From positions 1 through 64,000 of the forward strand of contig MCGT01000016.1 in assembly GCA_002104935.1 (NCBI GenBank): a DNA stretch of 64,000 nt. Direction: 5' to 3'. This stretch comes from Hesseltinella vesiculosa (lineage: Eukaryota > Mucoromycota > Mucoromycetes > Mucorales > Cunninghamellaceae). Shown here piece by piece: positions 40,845 through 53,482 of this stretch; within the stretch, counting starts at the first letter, position 1; the number at the start of each line of letters is the position of its first letter. The notes under the pieces are model-generated. The model searched no databases, was not told the DNA's origin, and saw nothing but the letters and a program-made list of their open reading frames with translations. The position numbers and the translations under genes were made by a program.

Positions 40845-43800
40845 CTACATTTGGCCTTGAAGAATGATTTCGATGCTAGTATTAATGAATTTCTTCTTTG
40901 GTGACATGTCAAGGCCAAAGAAGGCCTCGAGTTGCTGCCGGACTAGAGCAAAAAAAAAAAAAAAAAAAAAAAATCAGTCTCCAGGTCATTTCATCTCACC
41001 TACTTTATCATGTTTACCTTGCTTTTTCGTGACTGACATTAGGTTGGCAGCGCCGAGAATGTTCCTCATTTCGGCAAAGATCTGGTCGTCGGTTGGAAAG
41101 CCAGGCGGAAGAGGGGCTGCCATGGGCGACTGCGACAAGGGTAGAGAGAGATGGCTGACGGGACGCCGATTGGAGTCGGCAAGGTCCATGCTGCTGTTCA
41201 TGTTGGTTTGGAGTGGGAGCATCGATTGACGATGACCTGTGTAGGAGCCCGAGTGGGTTGGCTGCGGCACTGGAAATGCAGTCATGGGGTCGCCAAACAT
41301 CGAGCCTGTAAGCTGGCCAAAATCAGGCCCAAAGCTGTTGAGAGACATGGTGCGAGAGGCACGGTTGAGGGGCGATGTCGCCAAACCAAGTTCTATTTGC
41401 GATCCATACTCAGAAGGCGGTCCGTAGATACTGGGCTGGGGGCCAGACATCATCATCATCGGCGATTTGGAACGGGAGTATCGTGCTCGTTCGCCGCCAA
41501 TGTTGGTGTCGCGGTAATAATCATACTCGCCAGCTTGACTGCCACCGTATTGGCTTCCGTTGTCGTAAATGACTGAGCCACCACCACCATAGGGCATGCC
41601 AGACGACAGGCGCTGCTGTAGCTGCTGTGGAGGGTGTTGGCCATAGCTTCGGTACGAGGGGGAGGTAAAGCCGGTTTCTTTGCTGCCGGTGGACCCAGTT
41701 TCCCACAGCTCTTGCTCATAGACGCTCCATTTCTTGAGAGGGATCATCTTTTCGTCGAATTTCTCGTCGTCGGCCACAATGATTTTCTTCTGCTTGTTGT
41801 CACCCACAACCACACGCGTGTTGCCCCAGGAGAAGTCATCAAAGTGCCAAAAGGAGTAGATGGGCAAAAAGAACGAGAAGACCGGGATGGCCAGGATGTA
41901 GAAGATCATCCAGCCAATGTGCTGCCATTGGCGTTTGAGGATAAAGAGTATCGCCTGAAGACCGTAGATACCCGCAAGCATGGCCAAAGCCAAGATAGGC
42001 AGCGGCCCTGTTCCAGAGATGATGACGTAAATTAAGTAGCCGAGGTACACCACTGACACAGGCAGGGTCAAGGTCCCTATGAGATCGATCAGGACCACAA
42101 AACGCATGGAGAAGCAGCAGAAACCGCACAGGTCAGGAAGGAGCACAACTTCAAACAGGTTATGGATAGTCGAGTTGATCCAGCGACGGCGTTGTGACAG
42201 AAGAATTTGCCAGCGGTCGGGCGCGACGGTCTTGCACTGGGCATGGGAGGTAAACTTCATCTTGTACGAAGGGAAGTGTTTCATCATCAACGTTGTCAGA
42301 TACCGATCTTCTCCCAGATGCAGCAGGTTTTTTTTGTGCAAGGTGTCGACGTGGTTATCCGAATAGTCGGTGATGACTTTGGGTGAGATGATCAGAGGTT
42401 CGTTCTTGATGGGCGTGCGGATACGATACATGCAGAAGCAACCGGGGAGACAAGTGACCGAGCCGAACAGCGATTCAAAGGCCTTGGCCAGATGATGGGA
42501 GATGTAGTATTCGTACACTTGAATCATGGTTGTCCAGGACCGGTCCTCATTTACCAGCTTCGTTTCGCCACAGAGACCGATGATCTTACCGTCGTGTAGC
42601 ATGCAGGAGATCATATGGTTAAGAGCGTTGGGCATGACCTCCGTGTCGGAATCGACCATCAGAATATATTCGTAAAAGGAAGGGTTGACACCAATCACAT
42701 TCTTGATTTGATGGTACATTTCCAATTCCAGAGGCGTCATTTCACCATCAAAATGAACCTTGTTCAAGAAATTCATGCATATCATTTGTGAATCCCGCTT
42801 GCCCCGATTCTAAAAAAAAAAAAAAAAAAGGAGGAAAACGTCAGTCAGCCTCGTGTTTTTTTTTTTTTTTTTTTTGCCCCTGATCCTTATTTTTTTTTCA
42901 GATTTGCTCTTACCCCAGGTTTGGCACGTTCGGATGCTTTGCCCACTTTTACTACAACCACATAGGGTACAACATGACCTTCACATTCGTACAGACCAGA
43001 GTAGACTTTGCCATAATTTAATTGCTTGCTGCCTTCGCCAATCGATTTGAACATGAGGGGCTCCGGGTCTTGTTTGGTATCGTAGCCAAGTACATCCAGC
43101 GCAATTCGGGGTGTTGGTCTGTCATTGCCACTGCCCATAATCATTCCGTCGGCAATGATCAGTAAAAGCTTGCGCTTGTCGTCATAGTTGAGAACCGTCA
43201 ACGAGTCAAACGTTTTGCGGAGCGACTCCTCATCCTCGGTGTAGCAAGGGACTTGGCAGATCACAAACTTGTCATGGTCTTCGGGTGTGGGGGCGCCACC
43301 AAATTGCAAGGCGGCAAGGAACTTTACGAGGATCACAAGGCACATCATGCAGGCAAAAGACAGGAGGAGATAATTGGGGAACATGCATCGCGGTGTTTCT
43401 CGGACGTCCACGTCACCGATATAAAAGAAGTTGTTGAGGCAGTTCAGATTCATGGCTTGGTCGCTCGCCGACATAAAATTCTTGTACTTGTTCCACTGGG
43501 CTGTGGCATCACCACCACTGAATTTGTTGAAGATTTCCTCCACGGCGCTGGACAGGTAATGGTATTCGCCCCCGCCTGCACCGGCATCAAAGTTTCTGGC
43601 AGTGTCGAGGTAGTCGGTGATGTCATAGACGCGGTTGTTGATGGCCATGGCTTTTCTCCCCCAGCCGACAAAGTCGTCCTGTAGCTGCTGTAGCCGGATC
43701 ACCAAGGTGCCTTTTTTGTACAGCTTCATATTGGGCAAGAACGTGTTCCAATACCACTTAGCATCCTTCATATCAGCCAATGATGTCTCGACCAACTGAT

Positions 43801-44480
43801 CGCCAGACAGATGCTTAAAAGGACCGATGTCGATCGTTTGGTTGGGGATCACTTGAATAGCTGGATTCGAGACAAGGCCCTGGCAGGCGACGGTGAGGGG
43901 TGGCGGAACCGAGTAAGAGACATCGAGCCCGGCGAGAGAGCTCATGGCGTCCTTGTTAGCGTTGTGAGCTGTGGTGCCATGGCCAGCAATTGCAAAGTTG
44001 GTGACATCGTATACCACGCCACGCACGCTCATAAACATTTCGTCTGGTGTCCCACGTGCCCTGACATTTTCAGGAGAGTACATGGTGCGAGTGCCAGGAC
44101 AGATCATTTCACCGAGACCAACAATGACAAAGATAACAATCGCAGAGAACCAAAAGATGAGCATGCACAAAGTCACCTTTTCACGCCAGGCCATTTGCAC
44201 GTCTTCACGCTTCATTTTCCCCAGCCACCGGAGTGTCACGGTAGGGATCCACCACGTCATGAACCAGACAAACCGCACCCACCAGATTCGCACCGATGTA
44301 ATGGGCATTTCTTCCACTTGCTCATGTTGGGGCATCTGATAGTCTTCTACCATTTTGCTCATATCCATGTTGGGCCCAAACCTAACCACAAAAGCAAGCG
44401 TTTGTGAGTATTCGTTGCTTATCCCCCTCTCTCTTTTGGCCTTCACTCCGTTCTTTTTTTTTCTCTCTCTCCTTTTCTCA

Positions 44481-44511
<31 letters not shown>

Positions 44512-47372
44512 GGTTTACCCTTCCGAGAGGCCTTTCATTCCCCATTCGGATTCATCGCCCCATTGGCTGCCTTCGCGTTTTAGGCCATCGTCAGATTCAG
44601 TATAGCTGGCACCATCGTCAATGAATGAGGAGCGAGGCAACTGTTCTTGATAGACACCTGCTGGAAATGCAGAGTCGGGTGAAAGATGACCAAGAGGAGC
44701 AAGGTTGTTGGAAGGCAAGGGAGGATCCCCACTGAAGCTGTCATTCAGGGGCACTGCATGGCCAGGCAAGACTGCAGCATTGGCGCGACTGTGTTCTCGT
44801 TCTTCCTTTTCAGCAATGCGAAGGCCATCTTCCAGCTCACGCCAAATGTCGTAGGAGAGCCAGATAGTGGTGTGGCCTAGGGCTGCCTGTGAGTCTGTCC
44901 AATTCATCATGGTCTTGAGTGTCTCGACTTGTTGACGGAGCGGCACCGAAGGATTGTCACCCTGTAGGGACTGCACCATGCATTCATATCGCACCAGGAA
45001 TTCTTCAAAGTTGTAATAGTTGGCAAATTCGCCATGGCAACGCGAGGTCAGGTCGGCTAGCAAAAAGGCTCGGATTTGAGACTTCATGCGCTTGCTGTCA
45101 AAGTTGTCAGCCGTCTGGGTGTCGTTTGGACGAAGGTGGATGATGTTGTAAAAACGAGTGTCGCGCATCGTGGCACAGATGTCTTTGAGAGTCATATGGA
45201 GTTGGTCGGTGATGGTATTCATGCTGGAGCTGTCAATGCTGGGAGGGGAGCCAGGGCTGGTTTTGCCGTCCCTATAGCGAGGTTTTTGCCCTGTGGTCAG
45301 CGTTTTGTCGTCGTCGTCAGGTACTTGGGTTGAGTCGTCTTCGGTGCTAAGAACGCGGCGCTTGTTGGGACGTTTCATGGAAGGTGCCCGTGTTGGTTTG
45401 CTGGACACCTGGGCCTTGACAATCGTGCGGTCGTCCTTTGGGTGGGATTCTGACGGGGAAAAAAAGGGTAAGAAATAAATCGGCGGCCTTTTTTTTTTAT
45501 TATTATTATTATTTTTTTTTCTTACCTGTGGCCATGCTTGTGCCCTGGAAAAGGGAAGAAACAAAGCTGTTGTTGGAGCTATCGCGAAGGAGACTGACGA
45601 AATCAGGCGAGAGATCATCGAGATTCTTTTCCAAAAAGGCATCGACAGAGTAATGCACAGTGCCGCAGAAGTGATTGATACCAAATGAATAGGCATGGCT
45701 TGACTTTGCAAAGGAAGGATGGCTGCCGAACTGCTTCTGAACACTGGCGAGCAGGTTGGCTTCGGTGGCATCGGATGCACCGGCTTGATACTTGATACAG
45801 TCCTTGTCGATCAGGCCCACGATGCCACCCATCAAGTTGGATTTGGATAGAGGCTTTGTTCCAGTCAGCAGTTCCAAACAGCCGGTGTTGTCCATAGTGA
45901 CGACGGCAGGAATATCGAGGCCATCTGCTTCCATGGAGCCGAAGATACCATCGGGATTGAAGCGTTGCTGAATGACAAATTGCTGCATGACTTCGGTGCC
46001 ATAGTTGACACAGAATTGCTCAAAGCCATTGGCCTTGAAATTTTGGAATCCGCACTGGTCCAGGATGCCGATGAAATTGGGTGGGTCGGTGGTGTCGTTG
46101 AAGCAAAGGCGAGTGTTGATGGTTTCGACAAGCCACAGAAACAGGATGTGATATAATGCTCGAGCAAGTGCGTCACGTTGCTCCACCGCACCCTGGGGAT
46201 TCAAAAAGACCGTGCACATTTCGTTGTGGATCAGGCGCAGCTTGTAGGTGAGGGAGGTTTCGAGTTTGGAGGCCGAAACACCGAGGATGGCGGCGACCAA
46301 TTCGAGCTCTTCAATATTGCGCACGACACAGGCCTCCTGGGCAGCAAGACCATCACGACTTTCACCAAACTGCAGATTACCGAGATGGAGAATGGCAGAA
46401 AGGAGCTGGAAGATCTGGGTGACGGTCTTGGCCTTGAAACCACAGGTTTTGAGCGAGGTTTTGAGGTTGGAGAAGGCAATGGCATCGCTGACGCCTGGGA
46501 CAAGCATGCTTTTGGAGGTGCCGAGGTAGGTGAAGTCTTTGTTGATATGCAGAGCAGCTTGTTCCTCAGCAGTGGTGCCGGCAAAGAGCTGATAAAAGAC
46601 ATCAAAGGTGCGCTCTTCTTTGGGTATATGAGTGACACGTGCTTTGTCAAGTGAGTAGGTCAGTGTTTTTGCACCAAGAATGCGACCGCGCTCGCTGAAC
46701 AGCAGTTCCTGGTACAGACCGAATTTGGAGGTTGAGTTGTTTTGTGTGGTCTTAGCATTGCCAAACGATTCCAAGATGACCAATGAGTTTTTGATCTGTT
46801 GCTGTAACTTTCCTTCCTTTTTGCTGTGTGTTGATAAGTACAGTAACTGATTTAGGATAAGGGTTCTTGTTGTGCTTTTTCCGGATCCTGTGATACCACT
46901 GTCGTTAGGGAAAGACAAAAAAAAAAAAAGATATAAACAAATAAAAAAGTAGGGACCAGTCAAGTATTAGAAGAAGAAGAAGAAGAAGAAGAAAAAAAAA
47001 AAGAGATGGTCAATGATGCGGTTTTGTTTGCCTTTTTTTGACTTGCCTGAGCAGGATGGACTGATCTTCACCAGTACGACGCATATGGAAATAAACTTTG
47101 GCAGCCATATCATAAACGTGAGGCTGCATGAATATTTTTTGATCCGAGATGTTGCGATAACCATAATCAGCATAAGCTTGGAGTGTTGAATCATTAAGCA
47201 GTTCCAACGGTTGATAAGGGTTGACAACAACCAAAGTTGAGTAACCAAGCTGTGTATATGGCTGGTTCCTTTTCCATCGGCTTTGAAGGAGACTGATGAC
47301 GCTCTCTTCCGACGGTGCCTGTTGTCCCATGATTAAGCATGTCAAGTCGGATTTATGATCGTCGTGTTGCAT
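40845..47372 (-). CDS. class V chitin synthase with myosin motor domain
   Basis: Six exons (47047-47372, 45526-46898, 44519-45449, 42914-44381, 41018-42809, 40845-40942) give 1995 residues. It makes wall chitin from UDP-GlcNAc at hyphal tips; the motor (class XVII myosin) helps deliver or tether the enzyme. The motor runs from residue 1 to about 580: P-loop [10 protein letters not shown], then [22 protein letters not shown] linker and membrane segments follow, with a cytochrome-b5-like part ([13 protein letters not shown]). The CS2 catalytic domain has [14 protein letters not shown] and [12 protein letters not shown]. Five C-terminal membrane helices follow, then a long Ser/Gly/Tyr tail and a DEK-C end ([19 protein letters not shown]). 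Exon 1 ends at a GC donor (GCAAGT). The ATG at 47372 is the first in frame. Confidence 0.95.
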
Positions 47373-48047
47373 TTTGCTATTCCTCGATGATATGAATTTT
47401 TAACGAGCCCGAGTTTTGTTCAAAGGTTGAACAAAAAGAAAAATACAATGGGTAATAAAGTTCAGTGGTGGTCTTTCTCGAATGATAAAAAGGTCTACAA
47501 AAGAAATAAGAGAGAATTATAAATTATCAAAAAATTAAGGAGAAGAAGAAGAAAGAGAGAAAAGAGGGAAAAGAAAAAATAAATGCAAAATGTAAAAATA
47601 ACCCCCTCCCTCCCTTTCTCCCCTCTGATCTGTTTTGTTCACCCCTTTCTCTTCGACACCTATGCTTGACGTACACTCCATTGGTTATATAAAAGAGCCA
47701 ATGAAAACACTCTCGACCTGTTGTATTCCCTCTCTCCTCGATGGACAAAAAAAAAAAAATACGCGTTTTATCGGTTTTTTTTTGGCCTCCAACCTCCGCC
47801 TGTTGATTGGCCCGTTCCGTCGCTGTGGTCAGAGGCGCGCCTTCTTTGTTTCCAGGTTTTTTTTTTTTTTTTTTTTCTTCTACATTTCATTAATCTCGTC
47901 GATCGTGATGCCTAATGATGCAGCAAAGAGACTAATGCGAGTCGAAAAAAAGAGAGTAGGTGATTTATTATTAATATTTATCAACAGAATGGCAAGATAA
48001 TAACATTTTTATGATAGAGATTGCTGGCTAGCGGCAAACAGCTCACC
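47373..48047. promoter_or_regulatory. divergent promoter, chitin synthase / Mi-2-like remodeler
   Basis: 675 bp between head-to-head starts. It includes a CT/GA-rich tract (47530-47660), a T run (47857-47874), and at 47679-47703 a TATA-like TTATATAAAA framed by inverted CCAAT boxes (see separate entry). No ORF of interest. Confidence 0.5.
47679..47703. promoter_or_regulatory. TATA-like core framed by inverted CCAAT boxes
   Basis: CATTGG (47679-47684) and its inverse CCAATG (47698-47703) flank TTATATAAAA (47685-47694). CCAAT boxes bind the NF-Y/HAP complex in fungi. The block lies near the middle of a divergent promoter, about 310 bp from one start codon and 345 bp from the other, so it could serve either or both. 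Confidence 0.4.
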
Positions 48048-51000
48048 ATGGTTCGAATAAACGTTGTCGCATCTAAAACACCCACCAACGATAACAGTCA
48101 TGCTATGAATTACAAAGGCGGTCTCCGCAAGATCTTGGACAAATCGGTATCTGACTCTGGCTTGGTCTCCTACACTCTTCGCTGGAACGATGGATCCACA
48201 ACAAAAGTAATTTTATTTGCCATGGGGCTCTCTAGACAAAGTGGCTAAACTATTAAATTATCTAGGAGCCTGCTCGCCGTCTGTCCTCATTCTCAGATAT
48301 GCTGGAGGCGTATGAACACAATCAATGTCATCGTCGTCCTGCTAAAAGTCCAAGCTCTGATCTCGACGATGATGAGGATGAAAAGCCCCCTGCTGACGAT
48401 TCCGACAGCGATGATTACCAGCCCAGCAACCGCCCAGCTAAAAAGGTGATGAAACGGCCAGGTCGACGCCGTCCAGGCCGCCCCCGACGCACACAAGCAC
48501 CAGATATCAGCAGTGACGTCCCTGCTGATATTTCACCTCTGCCATTTTCTGCGGTCAAGCGGCGGCGTACCGAGCCTTCCAATACCAAGGAGTTTTTTGA
48601 ATTGAGGCCCATGCCTGAAGCGGTAGCCGTGGATCACCTAGAAACCTGCCACCGCTGCCTGAAGGCTGGTGTTATCGCCAAGGACGGAACTATCCGGAAT
48701 ACGAACCATCGCATCCTCTTACCCTGTTGGTACTGCTCAGCATCGATCCATCCTGCATGCTCTTCAGCTGATTCCTTGTTATTGCACAAACACGCGCGTA
48801 GCAACTCACTGCCAGGTACGTCAAACACCAAGCAGTCCGATGACACATCGGCTAAACTAGCCGATGGCACTGATTCCGGTACCAAAACGACGCCTCCACC
48901 TTGCCCACCGCCACGAAAACAATACTATTACGTGTGCTCCATGTGCCAAAGTGAGAAGCGGGCGACTGCCAACCAATATGGCACATGCTACAAGTGCCAC
49001 CAAGTCACACCTCCTGATACTGCTACGCTTAGTCACCATGAAACTGACGAAGCTGATGTGCACGTTACTCGTTTTCTCCACCGTTGCCGGTTCTGTGACC
49101 GAGCGTTCCACCAGTCATGCCAGCCTGGTCAATGGCCACCGCACCATCTCTGGGAAAACCGAAACACCGATCATACCTGCGAAACCTGTCAGCATTTTGT
49201 TGGTAAAGTGGATAAAATCCTGGCCTGGTACCGGGTAGCAACAAACGACGAACCCATTCAAGCCACGCTGCCAGCCACCGACGGCTCCGACATGACTGGT
49301 CTGAGTCAAGATGATGATACTGTTACATTCGATCCCGTTGGTAACCACAATGTCCTTTTGGTGAAGTGGGAAAACGTGTCTTACCGCCATCTGTCTTGGG
49401 TGCCTCAATCTTGGCTGGCCAAATATTCAAAGAAATCGCGCTACTACTTTGATAAGCAAAAGTTCCAACTTTGGCAACCTGTCAATGCCGTCGTCCCAAG
49501 AACCTGGTGCAAAATTAACCGCATCATGGACGTCGATTACAACGATCACCACGAACCCATTCGCGTTTTAGCCAACTTTCATGGTTTGAATTATGCTGAC
49601 GGTAAATGCAAGGCTTGATGAAAGTCATTCTCATTTTTTTTTTTTTGTTACGCGCCATGCCTAGTCATCTGGGATACGATTCCTTTCGAAAAAGACTTGA
49701 TGCCTTCCTTCAAGAATGCCTATAAACGATTCATGGACTCTCACACCGTTGTTCCTGTCAAGCGCGCCAGAGAAAAACTCACAAAGGCTGCATCTCACAT
49801 CATGAGCACAAGTTTTGAGAACAATCGTGAACTCAAAGTTCAACCTGATGGTCTCCCAGGCTCTTTGTTGCCGCATCAGCTCGATGGTGTCAAGTAATAC
49901 CAACTCCGCCACCTTTTTTTTTTTGTCGGGCTCACCCGTTTTCTACTTTCTTTTACTTAGCTGGCTTTTGTATCAATGGGAGTGCAATAAGTCGTGTATT
50001 CTTGCTGATGACATGGGGCTAGGTAAGTTAGTTCATGTTTAAATCAAAGTTACGAGGAACTCCTTTTTTTCATTCTAGGCAAAACCATCCAGGTCATTGT
50101 GTTCCTGAAAATGCTTTACACCCGCTTTGACCTGTATCCATTTTTGATCATCGTGCCCAACAGTGTCTTGACAAACTGGGTGCGTGAATTTGAAAAATGG
50201 GCCCCCGAAATGCACGTAGTACCGGTTTCTGCAGCAAAGGAAGCTCGAAAACTGGTCAAGAATTACGAACTCTTCCGAGAAGGCTACCCTGGTGTAACCT
50301 GTCATGTCGTCATCATGACCTACGAATCTGCCTTGGCTGATAAAAAGATAGTGAACGCCCTGGATATCTGGCCAAGTATGATTGTTGACGAAGGCCATCG
50401 ACTAAAAAGCCAGTCCACCTCCTTATTCAAACGACTGGAAACTGTCAAATCCACCAACCGTATCCTTTTGACAGGTAATGCACTCATAGCCAAAAAAAAA
50501 AAAAAAAAAAAAAGTGCTGCTGTGCTCATTTTCTTTTTCCTATTTTCCTAGGGACACCTGTGCAAAACAACATTCGCGAGCTGCTGACGCTGGCGCATTT
50601 TTTGAATCCGAGAGAATTCCATAACGTGGATAAATTGGCGGACGAATATGCCGAGTTGGACAAGGCCAAGGTGCAAGAATTACACGAGATGCTCAAGCCA
50701 TACTTTCTGCGCCGCACCAAAGATGTTGTCCTCACGGAGCTACCTCCCAAGAAAGAATTGATTGTGCCTGTCACCATGACTGCTCTACAAAAGGAACTGT
50801 ACAAGGCCACCCTCCTGAATGGCGTGGCCGTCCTGGCCAAACTACAAGTCAATCGGTCCTCGTCCAGCTCTCTCACAAAAGTCACAAAGTCAAGCGGCAA
50901 TACCTTAATGGAGCTGCGCAAAATCTTGAACCATCCTTATATTTTGCATGGTATCGAAGTACTGCAGGAAACCGTGGGCGAAAGCATCAAGGCAATCGTC

Positions 51001-53038
51001 GCTGCTGGAGCTAAGCTGAAGCTGCTACACATCATGCTACCAGAACTGATCAAACGCGGTCACCGGGTCTTGCTGTTCTCCACCATGGTCATTGCCCTTG
51101 ATGTAATTGAAGACTACCTCACCCTCGTTGGTATCAAGCACGTTCGTCTCGACGGCAGCACTTCGCAAGAGGACCGCACAACGTTTATCGACTTATTCAA
51201 CGAACCCGAATCCGAATACCCCGTCTTTCTCTTGACAAGCCGTGCTGGTGGCATGGGCATCAATTTGACCTCTGCTGATACAGTGATTATCTACGACTCG
51301 GATTTCAACCCACACATCGACCTACAAGCCATCAGCCGGGCTCACCGCTTTGGTCAGACAAAACCTGTCTTGGTCATGCGCCTTGTCACCCGTGCCTCGG
51401 CCGAGGAAAAGATCTTGCAGGTGGCCAAGAAGAAAATGGTCTTGGACCATTTGGTGGTGGAAAAGATGGATGACGACAACCTGGAGCAAGATGATGTGGA
51501 ATCCATTCTCAAATTTGGTGCGAAGGCTCTTTTCGAAGAAGACGGCGCAGCCGATGAGATTGTGTATGACGAAGCTGCTGTTGCTGGCCTACTGGATCGA
51601 GACGCTCATTTTGCCGAAATCAACAACGAATCTGCCCCTACCCCAACAGATTCTCTTCCTGTTCACGGCCCAGCAACTGCTAGTGGCGAACCCCCCTCTT
51701 TGCTGGTTTCTAAAACCTCCTCGAACATCTCGTCGGAACTACTCAGTTTCTCCTTTGCCCGCATCTGGCAATCAACATCGAAGGACTCCAAAGCAGATCA
51801 AGACGGTGATGTGTGGGCCAAACTCCTGGAAGATGGCCGTAATGCCTATATCCGTCAACAGGAAAGTTCCAAAGAAACATTAGGCCGCGGCGCAAGAAAA
51901 CGCAAGGCAGTGGTAAGTTTTGCATCCTCTCACTTATCCATCTTGAAGAGCTCAGCATACCAACTTTTTTTTTTTTTTTCATTTTCTTTCACTCCCAAAC
52001 CAGTCATACGGAGGAAGTGGTATGCGTGCTGATAATGACCATGTCACGGCCAGCCTTGTCAATATCCCGCTTAGCACCGACACACCCCAATCGGCCGTGG
52101 AATCTGAAGACGAGGACTATCAAGTGCAAGATGACTCCGATGGAAAATCCGAATATGAAACTGACGAGGAGCTGGAAGTGGGTGCCTCTCAGCCAAAATC
52201 AGCAGCTATGCGAACGAACAGTCGCGTGGCCGAGCCTTCGTCAGCACCTACACACTACAGAGTGAGTCTGCCAGGAACAGCTAGGAGTACCAACGGCTCG
52301 CAATTGCAACACGCAAGGAAAAAGACCGGCCGCCCGATCATCCCGCCGCTACAGCAATCTACAGGGACAACCCAAGGTCACTTGCTACATGGTTCTCCCT
52401 TACCCCCGCATGAACTTCTCCAGCGTCTGGCTGCTCTACAACATCACAGTCGCTGGGTGTGGCCAAATCACCAACCGATGTACCATCCTGCACCCATGCC
52501 TGAGCAAGAGGCCATGCGTTACATGGAACACGCCCACAGAGCACAGACATACCCACACCAACAGATCCGGTTGCCTTCGGTCAATTCTTCTACAGGCATT
52601 GGATCTTCGCAGCAGCACACCCACTCTTTCCGTGATCAACGTCAAGTCATCCCTCTTCCACAAGCCATTCGGCAACAATTTGTGCAAGCTATACAATCCA
52701 ATCGACAGCTTCCTGGTATGCAACATGTGCAAAATATCCAACAGCCATTGCCCTCGCAAGCCCAGACTAGTGCCCAATGGATTTATCACCCCATTCAGCA
52801 GGGTTTTTATCCTCAGAACGGCCCCATGTACAGAAATACTTCCATTCAGCACCAGCCATCATTTGTAAATGCTTTGTCTCAATTGACCGAAGAGCAGCAA
52901 GCGCAATTTCAGACCATGCAAATGGGGATGGAAGGCGAACCGACAAAAAGTCAGCAAGTAAACTGGAGACAATATGAGACTGGTTCTTCGTCCACGTCTG
53001 ATCGTTCGAAGGCGATACCTGAGCCTTTGTCAAAATAG
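48048..53038 (+). CDS. Mi-2/CHD-like chromatin remodeler (Mit1-type) with PHD fingers
   Basis: Seven exons (48048-48206, 48266-49601, 49665-49893, 49961-50022, 50079-50474, 50552-51912, 52004-53038) give 1525 residues. The N-terminus has an acidic patch, an AT-hook-like run (GRRRPGRPRR) and Cys/His clusters of PHD type (CHRCLKAG...CWYCSASIHPAC, then CSMCQSEK...CYKCHQV...CRFCDRAFHQSC). A chromodomain-like part follows (LLVKWENVSYRHLSWVPQSW). The SNF2 core: [26 protein letters not shown], then LDGSTSQEDR and AISRAHRFGQ. The motif II box is DEGH, as in CHD/Mi-2, not DEAH. The tail is Gln/His/Pro-rich. Closest in plan is fission-yeast Mit1 of the SHREC silencing complex, but orthology is not proven. 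Confidence 0.9.
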
Positions 53039-53482
53039 ACAGCCGTGATTTTCTATCGTGCCTTTTGTATCACACCATTAAACTTTTTACCCTTCGATTC
53101 ATTTAATTGACATGGCTTTTTGACTGCTTACTGGTTGTGCATGGCAGGATACTTCCGCAGCCCCTCATTATGATTATCATTATTTTTTTTTTTCTGTCTA
53201 ACAGAAAAATGACCGTGCTCTCCCCCAAACTTTTTACTGGCTGTTTACTGTAAATTAGTCTCCGGATATTTTCTTGCCCGAAGGAGCCAGTCGACTTAGC
53301 AGACCGCTGTAATCGTGCACTCCCTCTCGTATGTTAGAAGAACATGGGGTATTTAATTTTTCCAATTAGGTATTCAGTCAAGAAGAACTGTAGGGTTTGT
53401 ACATGGGATGGGAGGGGGGAAATGCAAGTTTACTTTTTAGGAAATTGGGAGATGCATGAACGAGATGACTATGTCTGCAAGA
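53039..53482. other. convergent 3' intergenic region
   Basis: Between the convergent ends of the remodeler and the velvet gene. AT-rich, with a T11 run at about 53183-53193. No gene was seen. Confidence 0.6.

Noticed and set aside
41151..41576. 141-codon plus-strand ORF
   Set aside because: Antisense of the Ser/Gly/Tyr-rich tail of the chitin synthase.
51350..51883. 177-codon second-frame ORF
   Set aside because: Lies inside the SNF2 core exon of the remodeler; composition is Trp/Arg/Met-rich noise.
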